A stretch of DNA of 54,025 bases. Origin: Hellea sp. Lineage in GTDB: Bacteria > Pseudomonadota > Alphaproteobacteria > Caulobacterales > Maricaulaceae. Of this stretch, positions 8,050-18,725 are shown in pieces. Location of the stretch: contig JAHDCL010000007.1 of assembly GCA_020629875.1 (NCBI GenBank), forward strand, positions 1 through 54,025, written 5' to 3'. The notes beneath the pieces are model-generated. The model did no database searches, was not told the DNA's origin, and saw only the letters and a list, made by a program, of their open reading frames with translations. The position numbers and the translations under genes were made by a program. Numbering within the stretch: the stretch's first letter is position 1; every line of letters starts with the position of its first letter.

Positions 8050-10056
8050 TTAGAACTCAGACGACAAGCCGAAAAACAGGGTTCTTGGTCGTCCGGGGAA
8101 ATAGCGTTCATTCCCAAAGGCAAAATCGGCCCGATCTGCGTAGCGCGTATCAAAGAGGTTATCGATACGGCCAAAGAGCGTAATCGCATCGCTCACTTCA
8201 TAACGCCCTCTGAGAACGAAGATATCATGGCCTGGATATTTGGCTGTATTTCCGGGATTCGTGAAATAGCTCCCCACATGACGCCATTCGATTTCCATTT
8301 GGACGCCTTCACTGGGCGTTACCGTTGCGCGCATATGGGCCAGCGTATTAGGAGCCGTATCGACACGATTATCTTCCGTGATGTTATTCGCCGCAGACCC
8401 TTCATCCAAAGCAAAATCATATGAGTGCTTAGCGAGTGTTCCGTCACCCGATATAGAGAGCCACTTTGTTAGCTGCCCCGTAAAGCTTAGCTCGACCCCG
8501 TTATGACGTGTCTTCCCATTGACGACGTTAAAACCATTGGCATTTCGGAAGAAGAAATTATCTTTCCACATGGTAAAGGCCGCAAGTTCCGTGCTGAAAA
8601 TACCGACTTTCCCTTTGAAACCTGCTTCCAGACTATCCAGAGTTTCGACCTCGGCTTCGCCCGCGATCTGATTTAGCTGTACTGAATAGAGATCTGTGAC
8701 TTGCGGTGCGCGGGAACCTCTAGCGGCGCGCGCATAGACCATATTCTTATCATCAAAGTTATAGCGCAAAGAGGCTTTGGGCGTAATGGTTAGGAAGTCA
8801 TCATTACGGTCTGCCACGCGGATAAAGCGCCCCGACTGACCATCACTGGCTTTGTTATCATAGGTATAGTCCGTGAATTCTGCGCGAGCGCCAATATCGA
8901 GACTGAGATTTTGGGAAAAATCGAAGGCCTTCTGCGCATAAATAGCCCCAACCAGACTCTCTACTTCATAATCATAATGCAGGCCCTCTACGAAAGAGAA
9001 GCGGGACGGATTGTCCTGAAACTCATAGAGAAAGCCATTAGTATATTCAACATCGGCTCCGATGTTAAAGCTATTATCGTAATAAGCACTTTGCAGACCG
9101 ACAGAACTGTGACCATTTTTCTCGAGCGCTTGACCCGGCACGAAATGGCGAAGGAAACGTAATTCCGCGCGGCGGGCATATGGGGTTAGGGCAAGCGTTT
9201 TACCCCCCTCCAGATCGCGTTCAAATCGGGCCTGCGTGCGATAGCTTTTCCCGTCGCGAAAGGCTTCGGGATTGGGGTTGGTGAACCGGATATCATCGTC
9301 CAGATAAACATCATCCCCTTGTATAAAGCCCGCCGTTTCTTGGTTGAGATTATTGAGGGATGAAAGCCAATCGACAGACCAAGCGCCGAAATCATTGTAA
9401 TATTTGAGTTGGAATTTTTGTTGGTCAAACCCACTATCTTCACGAAATCCATTATCGGAGACAACAGAGACAGACGCCCTGAAACTGCCTTGGGTAGCGG
9501 CGGCTTGTACTGAGATTAGTCCATCATCGCTCCCCATAAATTTCACCCGGTTAGGCGCATCAATATCCGAAGATTGGACATTAATCAGGCCATGCACAGC
9601 GTTAGATCCGTATAAGGCTGGTCCAGGCCCTTTAAATACTTCCAGCTTATCGGCAAATTCTGGTCCAGCTTCGAAGAGCCCGTTAACATTCGCAAAACCT
9701 GCCGCCCGTAACGGCACCCCATCTTCGAGATAAAGAAAGGAGCCTGCCCCTGCCCCTCCTGTTAAAACAGGTGACCTAATTGCCGATAAGTGTTCCTGAC
9801 CACTCCCCCGATGAATATTGACCCCCGCCACGCTATTTAGGGCTTCAGCAGGATGAACCGGCGATATTTTGTCCAGAATTTCGTCACCTAGAACATCAAT
9901 ACTACCCGCAACATCTTGCGTAACAATTTGACTGTCATAAATCCCATCTACGAAGATTACCTCGATAGGTTTGGGAATCATCAAGACTTCATCATCCGCG
10001 TTTTGCCCCCATGCAGGAACGGCAAATAATAACGGGATCAAAGCAAAGCGTTTCAT
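8050..10056 (-). CDS. TonB-dependent outer-membrane receptor
   Basis: A 668-aa outer-membrane receptor. The signal peptide is [17 protein letters not shown]. The plug domain covers roughly residues 45-165, with typical segments ([47 protein letters not shown]-like). The rest is a ~22-strand beta-barrel ending in a C-terminal Phe (FGLSSEF), the usual barrel-assembly signal. Such receptors import siderophores, vitamin B12 or saccharides using TonB energy. It is divergently transcribed from a GH42 beta-galactosidase gene with 79 bases between the starts, and a TetR regulator lies just beyond. That context suggests a galactoside or oligosaccharide substrate, though a siderophore receptor cannot be excluded. 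PrfA follows closely and may be co-transcribed. Confidence 0.92.
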   Translation of the reverse strand: MKRFALIPLLFAVPAWGQNADDEVLMIPKPIEVIFVDGIYDSQIVTQDVAGSIDVLGDEILDKISPVHPAEALNSVAGVNIHRGSGQEHLSAIRSPVLTGGAGAGSFLYLEDGVPLRAAGFANVNGLFEAGPEFADKLEVFKGPGPALYGSNAVHGLINVQSSDIDAPNRVKFMGSDDGLISVQAAATQGSFRASVSVVSDNGFREDSGFDQQKFQLKYYNDFGAWSVDWLSSLNNLNQETAGFIQGDDVYLDDDIRFTNPNPEAFRDGKSYRTQARFERDLEGGKTLALTPYARRAELRFLRHFVPGQALEKNGHSSVGLQSAYYDNSFNIGADVEYTNGFLYEFQDNPSRFSFVEGLHYDYEVESLVGAIYAQKAFDFSQNLSLDIGARAEFTDYTYDNKASDGQSGRFIRVADRNDDFLTITPKASLRYNFDDKNMVYARAARGSRAPQVTDLYSVQLNQIAGEAEVETLDSLEAGFKGKVGIFSTELAAFTMWKDNFFFRNANGFNVVNGKTRHNGVELSFTGQLTKWLSISGDGTLAKHSYDFALDEGSAANNITEDNRVDTAPNTLAHMRATVTPSEGVQMEIEWRHVGSYFTNPGNTAKYPGHDIFVLRGRYEVSDAITLFGRIDNLFDTRYADRADFAFGNERYFPGRPRTLFFGLSSEF

Positions 10057-10135
10057 GAGCTCGCTATGCCCGAAATCCTTGCACGCTCAAACAAAAAGAT
10101 TGACGCAGGTAAAGCAAAATCTCTAAAGCGCTGAT

Positions 10136-12055
10136 ATGAATTTAGGCACCTGCTATTATCCAGAACATTGGCCCCAAGAGATGTGGGCGGGCGATGCGGA
10201 ACGCATGGTAGAGATGGGGATCACCCATGTGAGGATTGCGGAATTTGCATGGTCTCGCATTGAGCCGAGCCGAAATGATTTTAACTGGGACTGGCTTGAT
10301 AACGCCATTGAAACCTTAGCCAGAGCGGGGCTGCAAATCACGATGTGTACGCCCACGGCGACGCCGCCCAAATGGCTTGTTGATGAAACCCCTGACATGC
10401 TCGCCTATACCGCAGAGGGCCAGCCTCGCCGCTTTGGTTCCCGGCGTCACTATTGCTTTTCATCCGAAAGCTACCGCGCCGAAAGCCGCCGTATCACCCA
10501 AGCGGTTGTGGAACGTTATGCGAAGCACCCTGCCGTCACCTCTTGGCAAACAGATAATGAATATGGCTGCCATGACACGGTAGAGAGCTATTCGCCCATG
10601 GCTCTAAGAGCATTTCACAAATGGCTCCAGAATAAGTACAAAACCATCGATGCCTTGAACGCAGCCTGGGGAACTGTATTTTGGTCGCAAGAATATAGCG
10701 ATTTTTCGCAAGTTGATTTTACCGACCGTACCGTCACAGAGGCCAATCCTGCTCACCGCTTAGACTTTCAGCGCTTTAGCTCGGATCAAGTTATCAGTTT
10801 TAACAAAGAGCAAGTGGATATTATTCGGGCTCATACGAAAGCAGATATAACCCATAACGTTATGGGACATTTCACAGCCTTCGACCATTACGCGCTTGGG
10901 GCGGATATCGACATAACGACATGGGATAGCTACCCTCTTGGGTTCCTTGATCAAGAATGGTGGACAGATGCGCAAAAGCTTCGGTGGATGCGAAGTGGTC
11001 ATCCAGATTTTGCAGCTTTTCATCATGATCTTTATCGCGCTTGCTCAAATGGCCGCTGGGGCGTCATGGAGCAGCAGCCTGGCCCTGTAAACTGGGCCCC
11101 GAACAACCCCGCACCGCGAGATGGAATGGCCGGGCTATGGGCCTTAGAAGCGGCGGCTCATGGGGCGGAGTACTGTTCCTACTTCAGATGGCGGCAAGCC
11201 CCCTTTGCACAAGAGCAAAACCACGCGGGACTTTATGATTCCAATAATGTGCTGGCGCAAGGCGGCATCGAGGCAAAGCGTGCTCATCAGGTTTTAGACT
11301 CCTTAGGCCCCCTCAAGCCCTACGCAGCTAAAGTCGCGCTCATTTTTGACTATGACGCTAAGTGGATGTTTGACATCCAACCGCAAGGCACCGGTTGGCA
11401 TTATGAAAAGTTATGTTTTGAGTTCTACACGGTACTGCGCCGTTTCGGCTTGTCCGTGGATATTATCAGTCCTCATCACGAGCTAACAGGATATACCTTA
11501 GCAGTTGCTCCGAGCTTACCGGTTATTCCTGAAGACTTATTCAATCGCGCAAAAAAAGCCGGAACAAGGTTATTCTTTGGCCCTCGATCAGGCTCAAAAA
11601 CCGCCGACTATCAAATCCCCAAGCTCTCCTCGTTCAAAGACCTAAAACACATCCGTTCTGAATCCTTACGCGGGGGAGCCGTGGTAGATGTGGATATGGA
11701 TGAGCAATTCTACCGCGCCAAAATCTGGCGGGACTTCGTCGCGACCCCGCGTAATTGCCGGGCCCGCTTTGATGACGGGTTTCCCGCCTATGTCGAAGCA
11801 GAAATGTTTGATTATGTCGCGGCATGGCCAGAAACAAAGTGGCTTCGGGCGCTCTTGCGAGACCGCCTCGAAAGCTTGGATATACCAACCTATTGGCTAC
11901 CCAAGGATCTGCGCATACGGAGAAGCGAGGATAAGGTATTCGCCTTTAATTATGGCGCGAAAGATATCGATGTAACGCGCTTTAAGAAGGATGGGGAATT
12001 CGTGCACGGATCCGGTATATTACCCCCCGCGAAATTTTGTATTTGGACGACCTAA
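10136..12055 (+). CDS. Beta-galactosidase, glycoside hydrolase family 42
   Basis: A 639-aa cytoplasmic enzyme with no signal peptide. The N-terminal TIM barrel opens with the family hallmark GTCYYPEHWP (residues 4-13). The predicted acid/base is Glu142 in WQTDNEYG, and the predicted nucleophile is Glu312 in GVMEQQPGPVNW. Trimerisation-like and small C-terminal beta domains follow. The length is typical of GH42 (about 640-690). The enzyme hydrolyses terminal beta-galactosides, often short oligosaccharides from plant or algal polysaccharides. It is divergent from a TonB-dependent receptor and convergent with a tetR gene, which it overlaps by four bases, suggesting a small uptake-and-hydrolysis locus. 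The ATG at 10136 is chosen because the conserved barrel strand starts immediately after it, although no strong ribosome binding site precedes it. Confidence 0.95.
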   Translation: MNLGTCYYPEHWPQEMWAGDAERMVEMGITHVRIAEFAWSRIEPSRNDFNWDWLDNAIETLARAGLQITMCTPTATPPKWLVDETPDMLAYTAEGQPRRFGSRRHYCFSSESYRAESRRITQAVVERYAKHPAVTSWQTDNEYGCHDTVESYSPMALRAFHKWLQNKYKTIDALNAAWGTVFWSQEYSDFSQVDFTDRTVTEANPAHRLDFQRFSSDQVISFNKEQVDIIRAHTKADITHNVMGHFTAFDHYALGADIDITTWDSYPLGFLDQEWWTDAQKLRWMRSGHPDFAAFHHDLYRACSNGRWGVMEQQPGPVNWAPNNPAPRDGMAGLWALEAAAHGAEYCSYFRWRQAPFAQEQNHAGLYDSNNVLAQGGIEAKRAHQVLDSLGPLKPYAAKVALIFDYDAKWMFDIQPQGTGWHYEKLCFEFYTVLRRFGLSVDIISPHHELTGYTLAVAPSLPVIPEDLFNRAKKAGTRLFFGPRSGSKTADYQIPKLSSFKDLKHIRSESLRGGAVVDVDMDEQFYRAKIWRDFVATPRNCRARFDDGFPAYVEAEMFDYVAAWPETKWLRALLRDRLESLDIPTYWLPKDLRIRRSEDKVFAFNYGAKDIDVTRFKKDGEFVHGSGILPPAKFCIWTT

Positions 12056-12630
12056 ACCATCGCCAATACAATGCGAGCAACGTAACGATCCAAGACCTCG
12101 TCGGGTGTATTATCTAACTTCATACGAGCATAACTATAAGCTGTGGCAAGGATAATCCGAGCATCTGAAAAGTCTGGACGACCCTCGGGCAGACGTTCCT
12201 GGATCCCTCTTAGCAGCCAATGCTGAAATTCAAGATATTGCGGCCGAACACCATCACCAAAAGACGACGACCAATTTAAAGCAACTTTGAGAACATCAGG
12301 ATAGGTCCGCACCAAAAGCGCATATCGATTTGCCAAATGTTGAATTCGTTGCTGTGGACTAGTCCCGGGCGCCGGCAATTCAGAGAACATGTCCTTAAAA
12401 ACATCATATATATTTTCAAACACTGCCTCTGTAAGGGCCTCTCGTGTGCCAAAATAATTGAATACCGTTGCGGTAGACACGCCAACGCGTTTTGCAATAT
12501 CCCCGTGACCCGCTCGTTCAACGCCCAATTCGCCATAGCAAGCTATCGCAGCATCCATTAATTGCTTGCGCCTAGCTTCTGGTGATAACCGCTTTTTTAG
12601 CAATGACTTTCCCTTAACATCCCAGGACAC
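12052..12630 (-). CDS. TetR family transcriptional regulator
   Basis: A 192-aa regulator. The N-terminal helix-turn-helix domain spans residues ~17-62 (LMDAAIACYGELG, GHGDIAKRVGVSTATVFNYFGTREAL), and the all-helical C-terminal half is the ligand and dimer domain. The start is a GTG at 12628-12630; an in-frame stop just upstream rules out a longer form, and a TTG nine codons in is an alternative. A palindrome (12631-12648) abuts the start, consistent with autorepression. The gene is convergent with, and overlaps, the GH42 gene, so it may control the receptor/galactosidase locus. The ligand is unknown. Confidence 0.9.
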   Translation of the reverse strand: MSWDVKGKSLLKKRLSPEARRKQLMDAAIACYGELGVERAGHGDIAKRVGVSTATVFNYFGTREALTEAVFENIYDVFKDMFSELPAPGTSPQQRIQHLANRYALLVRTYPDVLKVALNWSSSFGDGVRPQYLEFQHWLLRGIQERLPEGRPDFSDARIILATAYSYARMKLDNTPDEVLDRYVARIVLAMV

Positions 12631-12648
12631 GCATTAATCAACTAATGC
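12631..12648. promoter_or_regulatory. Palindrome abutting the tetR start, candidate operator
   Basis: The arms GCATTA (12631-12636) and TAATGC (12643-12648) are perfect inverted repeats around a six-base centre. An 18-bp dyad directly before a TetR-family gene is the usual place for an autoregulatory operator. I saw no second copy in the receptor/galactosidase intergenic region. Confidence 0.5.
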
Positions 12649-12762
12649 ACGCCAAACAAGAGAATTCGAAATCAACCTTGATTATGGTAAATGCCTCTGA
12701 AACCCCTAAGTCTTTGAGAGATTGCGTCTTTTTCGGCATGAAACTTTTGCGCGCCTAGCCTG

Positions 12763-15700
12763 TCATTTTTTCGTGGAAATTTCTAAGGGCTTTCCTTGGC
12801 TGGCGATATTCAAATCTCGTTGAGGGAATGGAATCGTGATACCCGCTTTCTCAAGCACTCTATTTATATCTGTGTGGATCATGTGCCTAACCAAAACTCG
12901 ATCATCGAAGGTCCTTAGGAAAACCCGTAACTCGAAATCGAGCGAGCTTTCGCCAAATCCGACGAAGAAGACTTGTGGCGCAGGAGTATCTAAAACCTTA
13001 TTATTGGACTTTAGAGTTTCGAGCATCAGGTCGCGCGCCTTATCCGTATCAGATCCGTAAGCGATACCCACAGGTACAGTCAGACGGGTAACAGCATTTG
13101 ACAATGTCCAGTTCGTAACGCGTTCACTGATCAGGGCCTCATTAGGAATTAGAATTTCGCGATTATCTAAATCCATAAGAGTCGTGGCGCGAATTTGGAT
13201 CCGAGACACGGTACCACTTTGTTCCCCAATCGTCACATAATCGCCAATACGGACGGGGCGTTCGAAAAGAATAATTAAGCCGGAGATAAAATTGGCGATG
13301 ATTTTCTGGAGACCAAAACCGATACCCACGGATAGGCCTGTGACAATCCAGCGGAGCTGAGACCATTGCAGCCCTAACCTATCAAATCCAATCAAAACGC
13401 CAATCGCGACAATCACATAGCCTAAAATGGTAGTGACGGCGTAGCGAGACCCCGCATCCATACCAGCGCGGTTGAGAACGAAAATCTCCAGAAACCCTGG
13501 CAAGTTCTTTGCAGCAATGAAAGTCAAAACCAATATTACCACAGCCTGAATTAGGCTCCAGAGCGTAATGGGGACTTCAACGTCTCGCATCCCGCCCGCT
13601 TCGTCCATGATTTGGGTCGTATAATCCCCAATCTTCACCTCATTGAAAATAGAGAGTGCCGGCAGTAAGTCCGACCAAATGAGCCACATCATAGCTGCGA
13701 AGCCCAACACAATAAGCGTATTAAGCAATTGGGATGACTGACGGCTCATGGCCTTAACATCGATTTCGCTTGTATCTAAAGGCGGGGGCGGAGGAACCTC
13801 TTCACCCCGCTGTTCTGCCTCTAACTTCTCAGCGCGCGCCTTAGCAGCCGCGTCTCGTTTTTCGATGGCTTGCCGAAATGCGATTTGTCTCTGCGCCACT
13901 AATATTGTGCGCTTGATCAGGCCATGGACAACATAGGTTAGCAAAAATAACCAAGCAGAGAAGAACAAGCGCCCTAATAACTCGCTGGCGGTGTCATAAT
14001 ATCCGAATAAAGACAGGGTTGCGGCGATAAGAGGGAGGCCTACCAAGGCCAAAGTTAAAGGCCCTTTATACCGACTAAAGAAACTGTCATCGCTAAAATT
14101 TGAAGCTAGAATTTTGCGGCGTGACCATAGAATTTTAAACGCAAAATAAGATAGGGACAGCGCTGTGACAACAAAAGCAAAAAGACTAAAACCTTCATAG
14201 ACATTAGGGTCAGCGCTTGACTCCGTGAGCGCGATAAGACCGGTGGAGATACCAGCCAAGGGTATAAACCATCTTAGATGTCTATTCACGGCAGCCCTGA
14301 AGTTCTCCGGCAATCTATAATGGGCTGCAAATAGAGACTTATCTCTATCCCAAGCTCGCCAAGTCAGCAAAAATAACGAGAAAAGCGCGACATACAGAAA
14401 AGTATCACCAAGACCCTCAATTAAAGGGTCGGGCGAATTACTAAGTCCGAAGAGCGTAGAGAGCAGAAGAAACAAGAGAGGAACCGGAAGTGCGATTATG
14501 ATACAAGAAAATATAACGGATGGCGTATGCCAATAATTATCTTTCTGGACGCGTCCAACCTGCTTCGAACGATCAATAATATCTGCCCATAAACGCTCAC
14601 GAGACATCATGCAGCCAATAATCGCGGTTACAAAAACCAAGACCAGAAACCAAAGGGATTGAATTTGAGCGAGGAAAACATTGAATGTTAAAGCGATGTT
14701 CTCAACAGAAAATACTGTAAATATTCCAGTGATGACCTTTGCGGGCCAACCAAAATCAATCCCAGGTACGCTGGGAACCCAAAGTAACTTTTCATCTAAT
14801 AGAGTTTTAAGAACTTTTGTATTTGAAAGAAGATCATTTTGTAACTCATATAAATTAGCTGTTTCGGTGACCCGTGAAGAGGTTGTTGAAACAATTCGCT
14901 GCAAAATTTCCCGACGATTTACCATGAGGACTTGCAAGGCCTCGCGGTCACCTTCAGCCAATTCTGGTAAATCTGGCGTGATCTGACGCGCTTGCGCAAG
15001 GAGCTCATCTCCGTTTACGCGCCCAATAGGCATCGCCCGTAGATTTTCTTGCGCAATAAGACGTCGCTGCGTGACATCAATGCGTGATTTTTGTGTTTCA
15101 TTCATTTGAGATTTGATGACAGCAGGCGATGTGAGTTGGGTAGATAACCGGCGCAAAGTCGCACCGGCTCGACGGTCCAATGCACCTGTCTCAATCAGGT
15201 CCTGAGCCACTCTTAAATCACTTTCGACAATATCTAGATTGGAAATTGTTGCCGCCGTTTGTTTTGACACTTTTGCAACATCAGAGGCCAGGCCGACTAT
15301 TTCGGCGGTCAATTCAATATTTTCCTGCGCTAGGCTAACCACAATTGGATGAGCTTGCTCATAAGATCTCGCCAATTGCTGCGCCTGATACTGCAATTGC
15401 GCCGCTTCATTCAAACGTCTTTGCCCCGTAATTTCCGATAGGTATTGCACCTCTTCTGTCAGCTTTTGGAGTTTGATATTTGCAAGTTGACGACGAGCAT
15501 TGACGATTTCTTGACGTCTGGCCAAACCCGCAATTTCTGTTTCCAACGCCGCTATCTGTGTGCGCCGGTAATAACGGCGAGCTTGCAAGGCTTTTCGGTT
15601 CGCTTCTGCCAGCGTATCCAAATCCCCATCGCCCAAGGCATTCAAACTCGTGGTAATTTCACCAAGTTTTGTCCGCGCTTCATTCAGGTCTTTGGGGGCA

Positions 15701-16200
15701 ACAATCTGTCGGCTCGCAAGGTTTTGCAAGCCTGTATCATAGCCTTCAGACTCTGCGCGCAGCGAGCGCAATTCACTTTCTTTGGCGATAAGGTCTTGCT
15801 CTAGCTGAAGAAGCGCCTCTTCACGCATCGGCTCATCATCAACGGCCGGCAAAGCGACAAGTTCGGACTGAGCCTGATTGATGGCTTCTTCAAGTTCGCC
15901 AAGAGTCTCTGGAGCATTTTCCAGCTCTGTCGTAAAGCGTGTCTGATTTTCCAAATTTTTTGCTGAAGTCGCCAACGCCGTTGTGGCCGTTTCGAGATAA
16001 GTTTTGACCTGGGCAATTTGTTCTTCGGTCAACCCTTCGAGATTTTCAACATCGGCCAGCTCGGCTTCAATAGTGCTGGTCGTAAAGTCAGGTTGGGTCA
16101 AGTTTTGCCCGTTACTTGACTGCGCCAAAGCGATAGGCGCGGAAAAAACTATCGCTAAAACGGCCAAAAAATATAGAGTGTGGAACAGCGAACGTTTCAT
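12763..16200 (-). CDS. MscS-family mechanosensitive channel with large periplasmic domain
   Basis: The protein has 1145 aa. A signal peptide (MKRSLFHTLYFLAVLAIVFSAPIALA) is followed by a long helical, coiled-coil-rich region (~40-470), then about ten membrane segments and a C-terminal MscS domain (from ~residue 955). That domain contains SVGIGFGLQKIIANF and ERPVRIGDYVTIG, the conserved pore-lining and beta-domain segments. This is the MscK/MscM-type architecture: an inner-membrane channel that opens under membrane tension to release osmolytes during hypo-osmotic shock. I placed the start at 16198-16200 because the signal peptide begins there; a start ten codons upstream is possible. A short loop between membrane segments carries a charged insert (RDAAAKARAEKLEAEQRG) and PPPPP. 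The gene is divergent from rfbC with 90 bases between them. Confidence 0.93.
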   Translation of the reverse strand: MKRSLFHTLYFLAVLAIVFSAPIALAQSSNGQNLTQPDFTTSTIEAELADVENLEGLTEEQIAQVKTYLETATTALATSAKNLENQTRFTTELENAPETLGELEEAINQAQSELVALPAVDDEPMREEALLQLEQDLIAKESELRSLRAESEGYDTGLQNLASRQIVAPKDLNEARTKLGEITTSLNALGDGDLDTLAEANRKALQARRYYRRTQIAALETEIAGLARRQEIVNARRQLANIKLQKLTEEVQYLSEITGQRRLNEAAQLQYQAQQLARSYEQAHPIVVSLAQENIELTAEIVGLASDVAKVSKQTAATISNLDIVESDLRVAQDLIETGALDRRAGATLRRLSTQLTSPAVIKSQMNETQKSRIDVTQRRLIAQENLRAMPIGRVNGDELLAQARQITPDLPELAEGDREALQVLMVNRREILQRIVSTTSSRVTETANLYELQNDLLSNTKVLKTLLDEKLLWVPSVPGIDFGWPAKVITGIFTVFSVENIALTFNVFLAQIQSLWFLVLVFVTAIIGCMMSRERLWADIIDRSKQVGRVQKDNYWHTPSVIFSCIIIALPVPLLFLLLSTLFGLSNSPDPLIEGLGDTFLYVALFSLFLLTWRAWDRDKSLFAAHYRLPENFRAAVNRHLRWFIPLAGISTGLIALTESSADPNVYEGFSLFAFVVTALSLSYFAFKILWSRRKILASNFSDDSFFSRYKGPLTLALVGLPLIAATLSLFGYYDTASELLGRLFFSAWLFLLTYVVHGLIKRTILVAQRQIAFRQAIEKRDAAAKARAEKLEAEQRGEEVPPPPPLDTSEIDVKAMSRQSSQLLNTLIVLGFAAMMWLIWSDLLPALSIFNEVKIGDYTTQIMDEAGGMRDVEVPITLWSLIQAVVILVLTFIAAKNLPGFLEIFVLNRAGMDAGSRYAVTTILGYVIVAIGVLIGFDRLGLQWSQLRWIVTGLSVGIGFGLQKIIANFISGLIILFERPVRIGDYVTIGEQSGTVSRIQIRATTLMDLDNREILIPNEALISERVTNWTLSNAVTRLTVPVGIAYGSDTDKARDLMLETLKSNNKVLDTPAPQVFFVGFGESSLDFELRVFLRTFDDRVLVRHMIHTDINRVLEKAGITIPFPQRDLNIASQGKPLEISTKK

Positions 16201-16290
16201 AAAGATTCGATACCGTATTTGGCCGCACATGTCTGCATGAATTTTATGGCCACGTCTTGCGTGAACACTTATTTCGCGTCACAAGCCCTT

Positions 16291-16842
16291 ATGCAATTTG
16301 AAACGTTTTCAATACCGGGCCCCGTCCTTTTCATACCCCAGCAGCATGGCGACAAACGCGGCTTTTTTGCTGAAACCTTCAGAGCAATTGATTTTGAGAA
16401 GGCCACAGGTGCACAGCCCAATTTCGTCCAAGACAACCTCGCTGTTTCCTCGCAAATAGGGACTATCAGAGGCCTTCACTTCCAAGCTCCCCCTCATGCG
16501 CAAGGGAAATTAATATCTTGCCAAAAGGGTGCCATCATGGACGTAATTGTTGACGTTCGCAAAAATTCGCCAACCTACGGTGAGCATCTGTCTGTGGAAC
16601 TTTCGGCCGAAGATCGCGCTTCACTTTGGGTTCCATCCGAGTTTCTGCATGGATACGTGACACGCCAAGCCAATTGTGAAGTCGTGTACAAAGTCACGAA
16701 TTATTATGCGCCCGAAGCCGAAGGTTCGGTCATGTGGAACGACCCAGAGTTAGCAATTAATTGGGGGGTAGCGTCCCCCATAGTCTCTAAGCGAGATCAA
16801 ACGGGACAGCATTTCGCCGACTTTGAGAGCCCGTTCACATGA
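16291..16842 (+). CDS. rfbC: dTDP-4-dehydrorhamnose 3,5-epimerase
   Basis: A 183-aa cupin-fold epimerase that converts dTDP-4-keto-6-deoxyglucose to dTDP-4-keto-L-rhamnose, the third step of dTDP-L-rhamnose synthesis. The conserved opening [10 protein letters not shown] is at 21-30. The catalytic His63 lies in GLHFQ, followed by [18 protein letters not shown], the usual core strands, and [10 protein letters not shown]. The ATG at 16291 is chosen because the protein aligns with the family from there; longer in-frame starts back to 16180 overlap the divergent mscS-like gene. The TGA overlaps the rfbB start by four bases (ATGA), so the genes are translationally coupled. Confidence 0.96.
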   Translation: MQFETFSIPGPVLFIPQQHGDKRGFFAETFRAIDFEKATGAQPNFVQDNLAVSSQIGTIRGLHFQAPPHAQGKLISCQKGAIMDVIVDVRKNSPTYGEHLSVELSAEDRASLWVPSEFLHGYVTRQANCEVVYKVTNYYAPEAEGSVMWNDPELAINWGVASPIVSKRDQTGQHFADFESPFT

Positions 16843-17858
16843 CGCTCCTCATCACAGGTGGTTGCGGCTTTATCGGTTCTGAGCTTGTCCGCCAAGCAGT
16901 GAGTCAAGGACGAGATGTCGTGAATGTCGACGCCCTAACCTATGCCGCCAATCCCGCAAACCTGACTGCCATAGCCGGTAAGCCAAACTACCGATTTAAG
17001 CAGCTTGATATTCGTGACCGCCCTGCCATGGGTCAATTATTCAGAGACATTCAGCCCGAGGCCGTTATTCATCTCGCTGCCGAATCTCATGTTGATCGCT
17101 CTATTGATGGGGCAGATGATTTCATTAGTACGAATATCACGGGGACCTTCAATCTTCTTGAATGCGCACGCGCAAACGACACCAAGTTTCTGCATGTTTC
17201 CACCGATGAGGTTTATGGCGATTTATCCAATAATGACCCCGCCTTTACGGAAAGCACATCTTATGCGCCCAGCTCACCTTATTCAGCTAGTAAGGCGGCG
17301 AGCGACCATCTCGTGCGGGCTTGGGGCCGGACTTATGACCTCCCCATTCTGATTACGAATTGTTCGAATAATTACGGGCCCTACCAGTTCCCGGAAAAAC
17401 TAATTCCCGTTGTCATTCTCTCCTGCCTCGCGGAGAAGCCTATCCCTGTATATGGCAAAGGCGAAAACATACGTGATTGGCTTTACGTCGGTGACCATTC
17501 CAGCGCCTTACTCAACGTTTTAGATAAAGGTCGGAATAGTCAGACCTACAATATTGGCGGAAATAATGAACGCCGTAATATTGACCTCGTGAAAACCATT
17601 TGCGCCATCATGGATGATGAACGCCCGCGGACTATTGGAACCTACGCTGAGCTGATAGAGTTCGTCACAGACCGTCCAGGTCACGACCGGCGATATGCGG
17701 TTAACGCCTCTAAAATAAAATCAGAATTGGGCTGGGAACCCTCCATTCGCGCAGATGAAGGTTTTGCCCAAACGGTCCGTTGGTATCTCAACAATCGGCC
17801 ATGGTGGGAGCCGCTCTTATCCCGCAGCGGCGTGGGTGAGCGGCTAGGCCTGACATGA
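16839..17858 (+). CDS. rfbB: dTDP-glucose 4,6-dehydratase
   Basis: A 339-aa NAD-dependent short-chain dehydrogenase/reductase of the extended type that converts dTDP-glucose to dTDP-4-keto-6-deoxyglucose. The nucleotide-binding motif GGCGFIG is at 7-13, the catalytic triad region STDEVYG at 121-127 (Thr122, Asp123, Glu124) and the Y-x3-K pair Tyr148/Lys152 in YSASK. The length is typical. It sits in the middle of the rfbC-rfbB-rfbD operon, with ATGA overlaps on both sides. No rfbA (glucose-1-phosphate thymidylyltransferase) lies in the window, so the first step must be coded elsewhere. Confidence 0.97.
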   Translation: MTLLITGGCGFIGSELVRQAVSQGRDVVNVDALTYAANPANLTAIAGKPNYRFKQLDIRDRPAMGQLFRDIQPEAVIHLAAESHVDRSIDGADDFISTNITGTFNLLECARANDTKFLHVSTDEVYGDLSNNDPAFTESTSYAPSSPYSASKAASDHLVRAWGRTYDLPILITNCSNNYGPYQFPEKLIPVVILSCLAEKPIPVYGKGENIRDWLYVGDHSSALLNVLDKGRNSQTYNIGGNNERRNIDLVKTICAIMDDERPRTIGTYAELIEFVTDRPGHDRRYAVNASKIKSELGWEPSIRADEGFAQTVRWYLNNRPWWEPLLSRSGVGERLGLT

Positions 17859-18712
17859 GCATTCTCATCTTTGGAAAAAACGGGCAATTATCCCGCGCCT
17901 TACAACGCTCTTTATCGGCGCGGGCGGCTTCATTTATCTGCTATGGCCGCGAAGAAACTGACTTGATTGCCCAGCCAGAGAAAGCGGCGGAGCTTATCCG
18001 CGCGCTCCGGCCTAATGCTGTTATTAATGCTTGTGCCTTTACCGATGTTGACGGCGCGGAAACACTTGGTGCGGAGGCAAACATTCTCAATGCCAAAGCA
18101 CCCGGTATCATGGCTCTTGGCTGCCGCTCCGCCAATATCCCTTTTATCCATATTTCAAGTGACTATGTTTTCGACGGTAAAAAAGCTGAGCCTTATGCCC
18201 CCATGGATAAGCGCAATCCTCTGAATGCCTATGGGCGCAGCAAGGCCGCAGGAGAACGCGCAGTCATAGCCGCAGGTGGACAGAGCCTCATCCTTCGTAC
18301 GTCTTGGGTCTATGACGGCATAGGGAAAAATTTTCTCACCACCATGCTACGCTTAGCCAAGCAACGCACAGAGCTGGATATCGTAAATGATCAATTTGGC
18401 CGGCCGACCTATGCAGGTCATCTCGCAGAAAGCTGCCTTACTGCCCTCGAAGCGATGCCTGCAGTTCCGACGATTTATCATATCAGCAATAGTGGCCCAA
18501 TTATCAGCTGGGCAGATTTCGCGGCAGCCATTTTTGACCGGGCTAAGCTGTATCCAGAGATTAACGAGGTCTCTTCAGCGCAATTTTCTAGCCGGACCGA
18601 ACGACCTAGTAACTCAGCGCTAGACATTCGTGATTTTGAGCGGGACTTTAAATACCCCTTAGAAGCATGGGATGTTGGGCTCGAATTAGCTTTCCAAGAG
18701 ACAAGAATCTAA
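17855..18712 (+). CDS. rfbD: dTDP-4-dehydrorhamnose reductase
   Basis: A 285-aa NADPH-dependent reductase for the last step to dTDP-L-rhamnose, which is used for O-antigen, exopolysaccharide or glycoprotein rhamnose. The N-terminal nucleotide-binding stretch is [14 protein letters not shown]. The Tyr/Lys pair Tyr126/Lys130 lies in [10 protein letters not shown], and the family segment ISSDYVFDG is at 100-108. The gene overlaps rfbB by four bases and lies 13 bases before the ABC ATPase gene. Confidence 0.95.
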   Translation: MSILIFGKNGQLSRALQRSLSARAASFICYGREETDLIAQPEKAAELIRALRPNAVINACAFTDVDGAETLGAEANILNAKAPGIMALGCRSANIPFIHISSDYVFDGKKAEPYAPMDKRNPLNAYGRSKAAGERAVIAAGGQSLILRTSWVYDGIGKNFLTTMLRLAKQRTELDIVNDQFGRPTYAGHLAESCLTALEAMPAVPTIYHISNSGPIISWADFAAAIFDRAKLYPEINEVSSAQFSSRTERPSNSALDIRDFERDFKYPLEAWDVGLELAFQETRI

Positions 18713-18725
18713 GTTAAAGACGGGC

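Noticed and set aside
7588-8424. Long open frame on the plus strand
   Set aside because: It is antisense to prfA and the receptor gene, is rich in Arg/Pro/Ser and has no family resemblance; the opposite strand is clearly coding.
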